Part shown: one piece after another, positions 17,194-24,824 of the stretch
Numbering within the stretch: position 1 is the stretch's first letter
Layout of the letters: every line of letters begins with the position of its first letter
Source of the DNA: Mesorhizobium sp. ES1-1
Lineage (GTDB): Bacteria; Pseudomonadota; Alphaproteobacteria; Rhizobiales; Rhizobiaceae
Direction of reading: 5' to 3'
DNA: 64,000 bases
Assembly (NCBI RefSeq): GCF_020164785.1
Contig: NZ_JAIUGX010000003.1
Span: 434,001-498,000, forward strand
Position numbers and translations under genes: made by a program
Notes under the pieces: model-generated
Database searches by the model: none
What the model was told of the DNA's origin: nothing
What the model saw: the letters and a program-made list of their open reading frames with translations, nothing else

Positions 17194-17760
17194 TCAGTCG
17201 GCGCGGCGCACGTAAGTGATTTCGTTGGTGTCGACGATGATGCGTTCGCCGGCGCCGATGAAAGGCGGGACCAGGACGCGGATGCCATTCTCCAGCACGG
17301 CCGGCTTGTAGGAGGAGGCCGCCGTCTGCCCCTTCACCACCGGGTCCGCCTCGGTGATGGTCAGCGTCACATAGTCTGGCATCGAAATGCCGATCGGCCT
17401 GTCCTCGTAGAGCTGGACCGTCACCATCATGCCGTCCTGCAGGAAGGCTGCGCGGTCGCCGACGAACTCCTTGTTCAGTTCCAGCTGCTCGTAGCTCTGC
17501 GTGTCCATGAACACCAGCGCGTCGTCCTGTTCGTAGAGGAACGAGAAATCCTTGAGGTCGAGCCGGATCTGCTCGACGGTCTCGGCCGAACGGAAGCGCT
17601 CGTTGAGCTTGGTGCCGTTGATCAGGTTCTTCAGTTCGACCTGGTTGTAGGCGCCGCCCTTGCCGGGCTTGACCGTGTTGGTCCTGACGGCGACCCAGAG
17701 GCCGCCATCATGCTCGATGACGTAACCGGGACGGATTTCGTTGCCATTGATCTTGGCCAT
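17194..17760 (-). CDS. efp: Translation elongation factor P
   Basis: A 188-residue, three-domain EF-P. The tip loop carries Lys34 in [11 protein letters not shown], the residue that is post-translationally modified in many bacteria, followed by [20 protein letters not shown] and the C-terminal OB domain ([20 protein letters not shown] and [16 protein letters not shown]). It rescues ribosomes stalled at consecutive prolines by binding near the E site. ATG 17760 matches the standard [12 protein letters not shown] start. It heads a likely two-gene unit with suhB. I see no gene for the modifying enzyme in this window. Confidence 0.97.
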   Translation of the reverse strand: MAKINGNEIRPGYVIEHDGGLWVAVRTNTVKPGKGGAYNQVELKNLINGTKLNERFRSAETVEQIRLDLKDFSFLYEQDDALVFMDTQSYEQLELNKEFVGDRAAFLQDGMMVTVQLYEDRPIGISMPDYVTLTITEADPVVKGQTAASSYKPAVLENGIRVLVPPFIGAGERIIVDTNEITYVRRAD

Positions 17761-17899
17761 GATGAGGTGATCCGGGATGCTACCAATGGCTAGGCCGCTG
17801 GTATGGATATTCGCTGGGACGCGATTTCGGGCTCCCAAGACCACAAATCAACCGAAGAGGCAAGGGAGCGCCAAGTCGCCGCCGCGCCCCGAGGGGCGC

Positions 17900-18943
17900 T
17901 CAAGGCAGGCGGTTCGCCTTGCGCAGGGCATCCTTGGTCTGGTCGTCGCTCAGACCTTGCAGGAAATCATCCATTTCCGGATCGATAAGGCCGGCGCGGC
18001 GGGCTACGATGTACCAAGCGCCTGCGAGCACCAGGTCCGGTTCGGTGCCGAGGCCTTGCATATAGAGTTTCGCCAGGCGGTTCTGGGCGGCGACATTGCC
18101 GCTCTCCGCCGCCTGCTTGGTCCACCCGAAGGCGGACTTCAGGTCGCGCGCGCCGCCGCGTCCTTCGATCATCCAGGCGGCGAGGTCGATCTGGGCCGTG
18201 TCGTAGTTTTGCCGGGCGGCTTGCGCCAGCAGGCGCCTCGCCTGCGCGTCATCGCGCCTTTTGCCGCCGACCCCATTGGCATAGATCTGCGACATCGCGT
18301 ATTGCGCGTCGGCTAGTCCGGTCGCGGCGGCGCGCTCATAATAGGACACGGCCTTGGCCAGGCCGGCGTCGCCGGGATCCTGCCGCACCAGCATTTGCGC
18401 GAAATTGAACTGCGCCAGCCGGTTGCCCGCCTCGGCTGCGGCCTGCATCAGGGCATAGGCCTCCTTCTCGTCCTTCTTGACGTACCGCCCGTCGAGCAGC
18501 ATCAGCGCGTACTGGAACTGCGCTTCCGGCACGCCCTGTTCGGCGGCCAGCGCATACCATTTCGCCGCTTCCGAGGAGTTCAGCGGCACGCCCAAGCCGC
18601 GTGACAGGATCTCGGCCACCAGCGTCTGCGCTGCCGGGTCGCCGTTCTGGGCGCGGATCAGGGCGAGATTATAGGCTGTCTTGTAGAGCCCGCGCTGAAA
18701 GGCGCCATAGGCGGCGTCAGCCGGCCGTGCGCCGAAACGGTCGGGATTGATGGCATCCGCCGACGGCAGCGGCGTTGGTTCGGTCGTGGTGGCGGGCTGC
18801 GGCAGCTGCGTCTCGATCGGCTTGTCGGTATGAACGCCGGCCGTATCCGGCTTGGGTTGCGGCAGGGGAATCGTCTCGGCGGCACAGGCCTGGCTCAGGA
18901 CCGTCGCGAGCAGCGCCTGAAGGAGAAGCCTGGCCGGCGTCAC
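17900..18943 (-). CDS. Sel1-repeat (TPR-like) periplasmic protein
   Basis: A 347-residue protein with a signal peptide (VTPARLLLQALLATVLSQACAAE), a proline/threonine-rich linker (about 25-75) and about six Sel1-like repeats (for example AKWYALAAEQGVPEAQFQYALMLLDG). Sel1 repeats form curved helical scaffolds for protein-protein contacts, often at the envelope. The GTG at 18943 was chosen because it gives a clean signal peptide and begins one base after the upstream gene stops. A longer frame to 19018 would overlap that gene. It probably shares a transcript with the thiE-like gene. Confidence 0.82.
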   Translation of the reverse strand: MTPARLLLQALLATVLSQACAAETIPLPQPKPDTAGVHTDKPIETQLPQPATTTEPTPLPSADAINPDRFGARPADAAYGAFQRGLYKTAYNLALIRAQNGDPAAQTLVAEILSRGLGVPLNSSEAAKWYALAAEQGVPEAQFQYALMLLDGRYVKKDEKEAYALMQAAAEAGNRLAQFNFAQMLVRQDPGDAGLAKAVSYYERAAATGLADAQYAMSQIYANGVGGKRRDDAQARRLLAQAARQNYDTAQIDLAAWMIEGRGGARDLKSAFGWTKQAAESGNVAAQNRLAKLYMQGLGTEPDLVLAGAWYIVARRAGLIDPEMDDFLQGLSDDQTKDALRKANRLP

Positions 18944-18944
18944 G

Positions 18945-19592
18945 TCAATCCTCGAAGCGGGGCGCGGTTTCGTCGAGCAGCGCGTTGGCCCGGGCGATCG
19001 CCCTTTCAGCATTGACACCCTCGGCGAAAACGGCGCTCGAGAGCGCGACGAACTCGGCTCCGGTAGCGGCCACCGTCTCGACCGAGGCGATGTCCGAGCC
19101 GGCCATGACGATGCACGGGATCTGGATCATGTCGGCCCACCATTTGCCGAGCGCCAGGTTGCGCGGGTGGGGCTCCGGCTTGTTGTCGTAGCCGAAGCGG
19201 CCGAAGAATATGTAGTCGGGCCGCGTCTCGCCAAGCTCGAGCGCATCATCCCGCGTCTTGGCGCCACCGGCGCCGACCATCATCCTTGGCTGGAAATGTT
19301 CGATCGTCTCGGCGAGTTCGGCCTTGGAAACCTCGACATGGATGCCGTCCGCCTGAACGCGACCTGCGATACGGGTATCGCCAGCGATGACGACCGCCAC
19401 GCCGGCGGCCTGCGCTATCGGCGCGATCTGCTCTGCAAAGGCCTGGAAGGAGGCCTCGTCCATGCCGTTCTCGGGCAGGATTAGCGAGGCGACGTCGCCG
19501 CCATCGAACGCCGCCGTGATGCGGGCGGCCGGCACACCGCTCGGCGCGATCAGCACGATGCGGCAGCGATTGGGTGGCGTTGCGTCATTCAT
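18945..19592 (-). CDS. Thiamine-phosphate synthase-like (ThiE/TenI fold) protein
   Basis: A 215-residue TIM-barrel protein resembling ThiE: CRIVLIAPSG at the start, then AGVAVVIAGDTRIAGRVQADGIHVE, and DYIFFGRFG followed by PCIVMAGSDIASVETVAATGAEFVALSSAVF. ThiE couples the thiazole and pyrimidine units of thiamine. Here the canonical substrate motif HLGQxD is replaced by HVEVSK, so it is a divergent member and may not be a true ThiE. It sits apart from the thiBPQ operon and is followed directly by the Sel1-repeat gene. Confidence 0.7.
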   Translation of the reverse strand: MNDATPPNRCRIVLIAPSGVPAARITAAFDGGDVASLILPENGMDEASFQAFAEQIAPIAQAAGVAVVIAGDTRIAGRVQADGIHVEVSKAELAETIEHFQPRMMVGAGGAKTRDDALELGETRPDYIFFGRFGYDNKPEPHPRNLALGKWWADMIQIPCIVMAGSDIASVETVAATGAEFVALSSAVFAEGVNAERAIARANALLDETAPRFED

Positions 19593-19815
19593 GGTTCTTC
19601 GATCCCGGTTTTCGCCTATGGCGGGCGAAGATGGTTGGATTGCGGCATAGAGCAAAGTCGTCGCTTTGAACAGGCGGACGGCCCGCGTCGCTGGTCCGGC
19701 TCCAGACCGCATTACATTTGCTGTCGCCGCATTCTGAATTCTCAGCTATTCAGGCCCGATACGCCTCCGGACAGTCCCCTCAGCCGGATTCCTCTCCTCG
19801 GACAGTACACTTCCC

Positions 19816-20586
19816 ATGTCAGGCCTGCTCAGCGATCCCTGGTTCTATGCCGCCGCCATTCCGGCGGTCATCCTGGTCGGCCTGTCCAAGGGCGGGTTCG
19901 GGGGTGCCGTCGGTTTCGTCGGCGTGCCGCTGATGGCGCTGACCATGCCGCCGGTGCAGGCGGCGGCCATCCTGCTGCCGATCCTGTGTCTGATGGATAT
20001 CGTCTCGGTGTGGACGTGGTGGGGTGTTTACGACCGCAAGATGCTGGTCGACATGATGCCGGGGGCGGTCGTCGGTATCGGGCTGGGCTGGCTGACTGCC
20101 GCACTGGTCACCGAAGAGGCGGTGCGGCTGATCGTCGGCGCTGTGGCGATCATCTTCGTCCTGCGATGGCTCTACCTGCAGTTTCGGCATGGCTCCGACC
20201 ATGCCGTCGCGCCCAACCGCGTTGCAGCCGCGATCTGGGGAACGGTCGCCGGCTTCACCAGCTTCGTCGCGCATGTCGGCGGGCCGCCCTTCCAGGTCTA
20301 CGCTCTGCCGATCCGCCTCGATCCGAAGGTCTTGTCGGGCACCGCCGCGATCTTCTTCGCCGCCACCAATGCGCTGAAGCTGGTGCCCTATTTCGCACTC
20401 GGCCAGTTCGACACCGCCAATCTGACCGCGTCGGCGGTGCTGATGCCGCTGGCCCCTGTTTCGACCGTCCTCGGTGCCTGGCTGGTGCGGCGCATGCGTC
20501 CCGAGACCTTCTATCCCTTCACTTACGCAACCGTGGCGGTGGTGGCGGTCAAGCTGCTGTGGGATGGCATCGCCGGTCTCATCTAG
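19816..20586 (+). CDS. TauE/SafE-family sulfite exporter-type permease
   Basis: A 256-residue membrane protein with about eight helices in two repeated halves. Family landmarks are the N-terminal GLSKGGFGGAVGFVGVPLMAL motif and the second-half GFTSFVAHVGGPPFQVYALP motif. TauE/SafE proteins are thought to move sulfur-containing anions such as sulfite or sulfoacetate; the substrate here is not indicated by the neighbours. The ATG at 19816 lies 223 bases from the divergent thiE-like gene. It converges with the DUF2269 gene (29 bases between the stops). Confidence 0.9.
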   Translation: MSGLLSDPWFYAAAIPAVILVGLSKGGFGGAVGFVGVPLMALTMPPVQAAAILLPILCLMDIVSVWTWWGVYDRKMLVDMMPGAVVGIGLGWLTAALVTEEAVRLIVGAVAIIFVLRWLYLQFRHGSDHAVAPNRVAAAIWGTVAGFTSFVAHVGGPPFQVYALPIRLDPKVLSGTAAIFFAATNALKLVPYFALGQFDTANLTASAVLMPLAPVSTVLGAWLVRRMRPETFYPFTYATVAVVAVKLLWDGIAGLI

Positions 20587-20615
20587 CCTTCGGGATTGAC
20601 CGCCGCATTCGTGTT

Positions 20616-21167
20616 TCAGGCGGCGATTGCCTCGAGCCGGCGATTGCCGCCTAAAGCCAGTGTTGCGCCGGCCACCAGGACCAGCAGCATGCCGGCAAGG
20701 ATGCCGATGTCGTGCACGGTCGGCTTGAGCACCATGTCGGCGATAACCACGAGCATTGCCGCATAGTCGAAGCGCGCCACGCTCATCATGCGCTGGGCCA
20801 TGGCAAGGGCGGCCGGCGTGATGCCTTCCGCGGCGATCATGGCGCCCATGCGCTCGCCCGTGGGCTTGAAGATGAACATGCCGATCGAGAAGGTCGTGGC
20901 GTAGCCGGCCAGGCCGATGACGATCCACAGCTCCGAGAAGCCGACCCAGAAGCCGCACATGACGAGGCCGAAAAGCAGCGTCAGCATGGACAATGGAGCG
21001 AAGAAGCGGCCTCCCAACTGGCCGCTGGCGCGTATCGCCCAGAGCTTGTCCTCGATGTTTCCGCCACGCTCGGCAAGCATGCCGAGCAGGAACAGGACGA
21101 AGCCGCCGCCAACCCACAGGATGGCGCTGACGATGTGGAAGAATTTGACGATGGAGTACAAATCCAT
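20616..21167 (-). CDS. DUF2269-type integral membrane protein
   Basis: A 183-residue protein with about five hydrophobic helices, starting with MDLYSIVKFFHIVSAILWVGGGF, which contains the conserved His in the first helix. It continues with FAPLSMLTLLFGLVMCGFW and a C-terminal DIGILAGMLLVLVAGATLAL. The pattern fits DUF2269, a family of predicted membrane proteins without assigned function. AGGTGCTCC sequences precede the ATG on the minus strand. It is divergent from the small membrane protein at 21496. Confidence 0.8.
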   Translation of the reverse strand: MDLYSIVKFFHIVSAILWVGGGFVLFLLGMLAERGGNIEDKLWAIRASGQLGGRFFAPLSMLTLLFGLVMCGFWVGFSELWIVIGLAGYATTFSIGMFIFKPTGERMGAMIAAEGITPAALAMAQRMMSVARFDYAAMLVVIADMVLKPTVHDIGILAGMLLVLVAGATLALGGNRRLEAIAA

Positions 21168-21495
21168 GAGGTGCTCCTTTGAGGATGCTGATGTTCGCGG
21201 CGGGCGGATCCGCGCCAGCCGCCGGGGAAGCGGGGCCTCTAGCGTGTCGCCTGTTTCGGAACGATGTCGCGAAAAACCTGGCTGTGTTTCGGCATTTTAG
21301 CAGGGCATGACGCCCACAAGGCAGCGGACGCGCGGCTGTTTTCTGTTATTATCGAAGGCGCCGGGAGGGTGGGCGCGACATCGTCTGGAAACACCGGCGA
21401 TGCTAATGCGCCGTCAGCCGAAGTCTCGTTGGCGACGGCAACCGTAGACAAGCAATCATTCCCGCGGGCGGGAAAAGCAATTTGGGGGGACAGAC
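21168..21495. other. Intergenic region between two divergent membrane-protein genes
   Basis: 328 bases without a supported gene. It should hold the promoters of both neighbours. I see no clear CTTGAC/-10 pair, operator palindrome or terminator. A GGGGGGA run 7 bases before 21496 is the ribosome-binding site of the rightward gene. Confidence 0.5.
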
Positions 21496-21876
21496 ATGCA
21501 AGGGGTAGCGCGGAACTTCTTTACCTTGGCAATTATCTATTCGCTGTGTGGGATGGCGCTCGGCATCCACATGGCAATGAGCGGAGACCACGGCCAGATG
21601 CCGACCCACGCCCATATAATGGTGGCCGGCTGGCTGATGTCGGCGGTCTTCGCCTTCTTTTATCACCTCTTTCCGGCGGTCGGCCGGACGACGCTGGCCC
21701 TCGTCCATTTCTGGCTGACGGCGATCAGCGGCATTGGGCTCATGATCGGCCTTTTTGTCATGCTTGCCGGCAATCCGGCGATAGAACCGGTGCTTGGAAT
21801 AGCCTCGATCGGTTTCTACGCAGGCATGCTGCTGTTCGCGTTCATCGCGTTGCCGGCAGTCTGGGAAAAGCCCTGA
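21496..21876 (+). CDS. Small four-helix membrane protein, heme-copper oxidase-like pattern
   Basis: A 126-residue membrane protein with four helices: FFTLAIIYSLCGMALGIHMAM, HAHIMVAGWLMSAVFAFFYHLF, LALVHFWLTAISGIGLMIGLF and IASIGFYAGMLLFAFIAL. The histidines (GIHMAMSGDH, MPTHAHIMVAGW, FFYHLFP, LVHFW) recall the heme-binding first helices of subunit I of heme-copper oxidases and NorB, but the protein is far too short to be an oxidase. I do not recognise a named family. It may bind heme or metal. The ribosome-binding site is GGGGGGA. Confidence 0.65.
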   Translation: MQGVARNFFTLAIIYSLCGMALGIHMAMSGDHGQMPTHAHIMVAGWLMSAVFAFFYHLFPAVGRTTLALVHFWLTAISGIGLMIGLFVMLAGNPAIEPVLGIASIGFYAGMLLFAFIALPAVWEKP

Positions 21877-21999
21877 GATTCAGTTCGTGCATGCCGCTCT
21901 GGCGACACTTGGTGGCAGCCGTCCCTAACCGCAGTCCAGCGTCCAATCCGTGCCGATTTGGAACAGCGAGAGCCGGTAGCGCAAAAAACAGGCCCGCCA

Positions 22000-22014
22000 T
22001 TAAGGCTTCATTAA
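22000..22014. promoter_or_regulatory. Candidate CtrA box upstream of the sRNA candidate
   Basis: TTAA-GGCTTCA-TTAA, an exact match to the TTAA-N7-TTAA core of CtrA sites. It lies about 25-40 bases upstream of the first hairpin of the predicted small RNA, the usual position for CtrA overlapping a -35 region. A T/A-rich TTTACTAT follows at 22027-22034 as a possible -10. Confidence 0.5.
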
Positions 22015-22038
22015 GCTTTACAGGTGTTTACTATGTTC

Positions 22039-22135
22039 ATCCAGTTATCTGGATTCTTACCGAGTGGTCGGAGCCACTTTGTTTGACGCCTCCCTGTTAA
22101 ACTCCTGAGAGCCGCGTTTTCGCGGCTCTTTTTTT
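22039..22135 (+). ncRNA. Candidate small RNA with anti-Shine-Dalgarno motifs
   Basis: About 97 bases with no supported ORF but a regular RNA layout. Hairpin 1 is ATCCAG-TTAT-CTGGAT (22039-22054) and hairpin 2 is AGTGG-TCGGAG-CCACT (22063-22078). A CU-rich single-stranded stretch with GCCTCCCT (22088-22095) and ACTCCTG (22101-22107) follows. The element ends in a strong terminator. Exposed CCUCC-type motifs can pair with ribosome-binding sites, and this architecture resembles the alphaproteobacterial family of Hfq-era trans-acting sRNAs such as NfeR1/alpha-r14. The exact 5' end is an estimate, and family membership is inference. Confidence 0.55.
22108..22135 (+). terminator. Rho-independent terminator of the sRNA candidate
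   Basis: AGAGCCGCG-TTTT-CGCGGCTCT followed by a run of seven T (22129-22135). The 9-bp perfect stem and T-tract point rightward. No protein gene ends close upstream (the nearest stop is at 21876), which supports a short separate transcript. Confidence 0.85.
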
Positions 22136-22162
22136 ATCCATCCGCCGAAGCGCGGGGGCCCG

Positions 22163-22177
22163 TTAACCTTCTGTTAA
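22163..22177. promoter_or_regulatory. Candidate CtrA box upstream of rcdA
   Basis: TTAA-CCTTCTG-TTAA, followed by A rather than the favoured C. It lies 116-130 bases before the rcdA ATG. In Caulobacter rcdA transcription depends on CtrA, so a site here would conserve that loop. Confidence 0.55.
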
Positions 22178-22292
22178 ACATATGCTTGCCTTCGCAGCCG
22201 CCGAAGCGCATTTTCAAGCTTCAGCCGTTTATAGGGTGCTGGACGGACGGTGAGAGCCGATTCGGCCGGTTGCAAGTTGCAGGGGCGTATTG

Positions 22293-22826
22293 ATGAACGA
22301 GCCTTCGAAGGGCGGTGCGAAAACCGTCAAGCTGGCGGAACGTCGGGTGTTTTCGCAATCCTTCAAGCCGCTCTATCAGGAAGGCATGGGCCTGGTCGAA
22401 CAGGCGGCGGAGTATCTCGACGGCAAGGGCCGCGCCGAGGCGAAGAAACTGTCGCGCCTGGCAGCCACCCTCTATGCGGCGGAATCGATGCGGCTGACCA
22501 CCAGGCTAATGCAGGTCGCGTCGTGGCTGCTTTTGCAGCGCGCGGCGAATTCGGGCGAGATGACCCGCGATCAGGTCGCCTCGGAAAAATCCAAAGTGCG
22601 CCTGGACACGGCCTCCGCGCACGATGATGCCGCCGGATGGGGCGAACTGCCTGCGGATTTTCTGGACCTTGTCACCCGCTCGTTGCGCCTGCAGGCGCTG
22701 GTGCGCCGCATGGATGACGAGATCTACGGCGCCAGCGCCATGTTGGACATGCAACCCGTCGGTCGCCGCACGAATCCGGTTTCCGACCAGATCAGCCTGC
22801 TTAACACGGCTTTTGCACGCGGCTGA
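22293..22826 (+). CDS. rcdA: RcdA-type regulator of CtrA degradation (DUF1465)
   Basis: A 177-residue helical cytoplasmic protein of the DUF1465 family, which includes Caulobacter RcdA. Family features are VFSQSFKPLYQEGMGLVEQAAEYLDGKGR near the N-terminus, YAAESMRLTTRLMQVASWLLLQRA in the middle, and the MDDEIYG segment before a disordered tail. RcdA works with CpdR as an adaptor that brings CtrA to ClpXP at the pole, linking cell-cycle progression to proteolysis. ATG 22293 is preceded by AGGGGCG; the TTG three bases upstream is not needed. A candidate CtrA box lies upstream. Confidence 0.82.
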   Translation: MNEPSKGGAKTVKLAERRVFSQSFKPLYQEGMGLVEQAAEYLDGKGRAEAKKLSRLAATLYAAESMRLTTRLMQVASWLLLQRAANSGEMTRDQVASEKSKVRLDTASAHDDAAGWGELPADFLDLVTRSLRLQALVRRMDDEIYGASAMLDMQPVGRRTNPVSDQISLLNTAFARG

Positions 22827-22900
22827 GATCAACGCTCGCCCTGTTTCCGGTTTGTTCACATTTCGCTGGCATCGCTGTCGGCCGGAGGTAAACTTGCCAG

Positions 22901-23410
22901 ATGGCGGAAGCGATTCGCATCATCGGAATCGATCCGGGGCTCCGACGCACCGGCTGGGGCATCGTCGAGAGCCTTGGCAACTCGTTGCGCTTCATTGCCT
23001 CAGGGACCGTCCGGTCCGATGACAAGGCGGCACTGGCGACGCGACTATGCCAGTTGCATGACGGCCTCGCCGAGATCCTGCACAGCGCAATGCCGCACGA
23101 AGCTGCGGTCGAGCAGACTTTCGTCAACAAGGACGCCGTGGCGACGCTGAAGCTCGGCCAGGCGCGCGGCATCGCCATGCTGGTGCCGGCGCGGGCCGGC
23201 CTCGTCGTCGCCGAATACGCGCCGAATGCCGTCAAAAAGGCGGTGATCGGCGTTGGCCATGGCGACAAGAAACAGATCCACATGATGGTGAAGGTGCTGT
23301 TGCCGAAGGCGATATTCGACACCGAACATGCCGCAGATGCGCTTGCCATAGCGATTTGCCACGCGCATCACCGGCAGAGCGTGGCCTACCGGATGGCGCT
23401 TGCCGGCTAG
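22901..23410 (+). CDS. ruvC: Holliday junction resolvase RuvC
   Basis: A 169-residue endonuclease with the RNase H-like fold. It starts with [14 protein letters not shown] (catalytic Asp11), continues with [23 protein letters not shown] (catalytic Glu), and ends with [12 protein letters not shown] and [14 protein letters not shown], supplying the last acidic residues. As a dimer it makes paired cuts in four-way junctions delivered by RuvAB. GCCGGAGG precedes the ATG. Unusually, a vapBC toxin-antitoxin pair separates it from ruvA and ruvB, which it normally adjoins. Confidence 0.97.
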   Translation: MAEAIRIIGIDPGLRRTGWGIVESLGNSLRFIASGTVRSDDKAALATRLCQLHDGLAEILHSAMPHEAAVEQTFVNKDAVATLKLGQARGIAMLVPARAGLVVAEYAPNAVKKAVIGVGHGDKKQIHMMVKVLLPKAIFDTEHAADALAIAICHAHHRQSVAYRMALAG

Positions 23411-23417
23411 CGATGTT

Positions 23418-23446
23418 CTTGACTTGTTCACGCCTCGGGGCTAAGT
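23418..23446 (+). promoter_or_regulatory. Promoter of vapBC
   Basis: CTTGAC at 23418-23423, 17 bases, then CTAAGT at 23441-23446. This matches the rhizobial housekeeping pattern (CTTGAC-N17-CTATAT). It starts 7 bases after the ruvC stop and gives the toxin-antitoxin pair its own transcript with a leader of about 15 bases. Confidence 0.65.
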
Positions 23447-23465
23447 AATACCTGAGAGGTATTAC
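23445..23465. promoter_or_regulatory. vapBC operator, perfect inverted repeat
   Basis: Arms GTAATACCT (23445-23453) and AGGTATTAC (23457-23465) around GAG. The repeat overlaps the end of the -10 element, the expected transcription start and the GAGAGG ribosome-binding site, and stops one base before the vapB ATG. AbrB-type antitoxins bind such palindromes, so autorepression is the likely role. Confidence 0.8.
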
Positions 23466-23466
23466 C

Positions 23467-23736
23467 ATGCGTATCACCACCAAGGGCCAGGTTACGATTC
23501 CCAAGCCGATACGAGATCACTTGGGCATCGGTCCAGGATCTGAGGTCGAATTCGTGGCCACCGACGATGGCGTCCGACTGGTTGCCGTCAATGAGAACAT
23601 CTCCGAGGAGGAGAGATTGCGCAGGTTCACCGATTTGCTTGACCGCATGGAGGGGACGTTGGATCTGGGCGGTATGACGACGGACGAGTACATGGAGTGG
23701 TTGAGGGGGCCGCGTGAAGATCTCGACTTTGATTGA
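23467..23736 (+). CDS. vapB: VapB-type antitoxin (SpoVT/AbrB domain)
   Basis: An 89-residue antitoxin. Residues 1-45 are a swapped-hairpin AbrB/SpoVT DNA-binding domain (MRITTKGQVTIPKPIRDHLGI, then GSEVEFVATDDGVRLV). The C-terminal acidic helix (EERLRRFTDLLDRMEGTLDLGGMTTDEYMEWLRG) should wrap the PIN toxin. It is expected to neutralise VapC and, with it, repress its own promoter through the palindrome that ends one base before the ATG. Its last 23 bases overlap vapC, so translation is coupled. Confidence 0.92.
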   Translation: MRITTKGQVTIPKPIRDHLGIGPGSEVEFVATDDGVRLVAVNENISEEERLRRFTDLLDRMEGTLDLGGMTTDEYMEWLRGPREDLDFD

Positions 23737-24133
23737 CACGAATATCCTGATCGACGTCTGGGGTCCGGCCGGTCCGCTGACAGGATGGTCATCCTCCGCA
23801 ATCGCATCCTGCCGCTGCGAAGGGGGACTGGTGCTCAACACAATCGTCTGGTCGGAGTTGGCGCCGCTGATTAGGACAGAGGCAGCGCTTAGAAAAGCAG
23901 CCGACATGCTCGCGATGGAGCGCGAGTTCCTGCCTTGGGATGCGGCATTCCTAGCCGGCGTCGCGCACTCCCGCTATCGGCGGGCCGGCGGCGTTCGGGA
24001 AAGGACATTGCCGGACTTCTTGATTGGTGCCCATGCAAGCGTGGCGGGACACCGCCTTTTGACGCGAGACGCCGCCCGCTACCGCAATTACTTTCCGAAT
24101 CTCGACATCATTTCTCCCGAAACGCACCCATGA
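23714..24133 (+). CDS. vapC: VapC-type PIN-domain ribonuclease toxin
   Basis: A 139-residue PIN-domain protein. The four acidic active-site residues are in place: Asp8 (LIDTN), Glu48 (WSEL), Asp101 (LPDFLIGAHA) and Asp119 (LTRDAARY). VapC toxins are Mg-dependent RNases that usually cut tRNA or rRNA and are held inactive by VapB. The GTG at 23714 overlaps the vapB end by 23 bases. The gene stops 27 bases before ruvA, so the module splits ruvC from ruvAB. All catalytic residues are intact, so it is probably functional. Confidence 0.92.
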   Translation: MKISTLIDTNILIDVWGPAGPLTGWSSSAIASCRCEGGLVLNTIVWSELAPLIRTEAALRKAADMLAMEREFLPWDAAFLAGVAHSRYRRAGGVRERTLPDFLIGAHASVAGHRLLTRDAARYRNYFPNLDIISPETHP

Positions 24134-24160
24134 GGGCTGATCGTCCATGATGGATCAGGC

Positions 24161-24781
24161 ATGATCGGCAAGCTCAAGGGCACGCTGGACGAGATCGATG
24201 ATGATCATTGCGTCGTCGACATCCACGGTGTCGGCTATGTCGCCTATTGCTCGGCGCGTACGCTGGCCGCGCTGCCTTCGCCTGGCGAAGCCGTGGTTCT
24301 GTTCATCGAGACCTATGTGCGCGAGGACATGTTGAGGCTCTATGGCTTCCAGTCTCAGCTCGAGCGTGAGTGGTTCCGGCTGCTGATGAACAATGTACAG
24401 GGCGTCGGGGCCAAGGTGGCGCTGGCCATCCTGTCGACGCTGGCGCCGGCGGACCTCGCCAATGCCATTGCGCTGCGCGACATCGCCATGGTTTCGCGCG
24501 CGCCCGGCGTCGGCAAGAAGGTGGCCGAGCGGATCGTCACCGAATTGAAGAACAAGGCGCCGGCCTATGCCGGGACCGCCTCCGGCACGATCGGCCTGAA
24601 GCAGGAGCTCGGCGAGGGCGTCGCTTCAGCGCCGATCACAGACGCCGTCTCGGCGCTAGTCAATCTCGGCTACTCGCGCGACACGGCAGCCAATGCGATT
24701 GCCGCGGCGCTGAAGACGGCAGGCGAAGACGCGGACGCGCCGAAGCTGATCCGCTTCGGCCTGAAGGAACTGGCGCGGTGA
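24161..24781 (+). CDS. ruvA: Holliday junction branch migration protein RuvA
   Basis: A 206-residue protein that matches RuvA over three domains: OB fold at the N-terminus ([30 protein letters not shown]), the helix-hairpin-helix pair ([19 protein letters not shown] and [21 protein letters not shown]), and the C-terminal UBA-like domain ([24 protein letters not shown]) that contacts RuvB. A tetramer binds the junction and loads RuvB. It lies 27 bases after vapC and 43 before ruvB, so it may be read from the vapBC promoter as well as from ruvC. Confidence 0.97.
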   Translation: MIGKLKGTLDEIDDDHCVVDIHGVGYVAYCSARTLAALPSPGEAVVLFIETYVREDMLRLYGFQSQLEREWFRLLMNNVQGVGAKVALAILSTLAPADLANAIALRDIAMVSRAPGVGKKVAERIVTELKNKAPAYAGTASGTIGLKQELGEGVASAPITDAVSALVNLGYSRDTAANAIAAALKTAGEDADAPKLIRFGLKELAR

Positions 24782-24824
24782 GCGCTGGCTTGTCCGGTCC
24801 TGGGTCCTGTGCGAGTAAGCCCGA

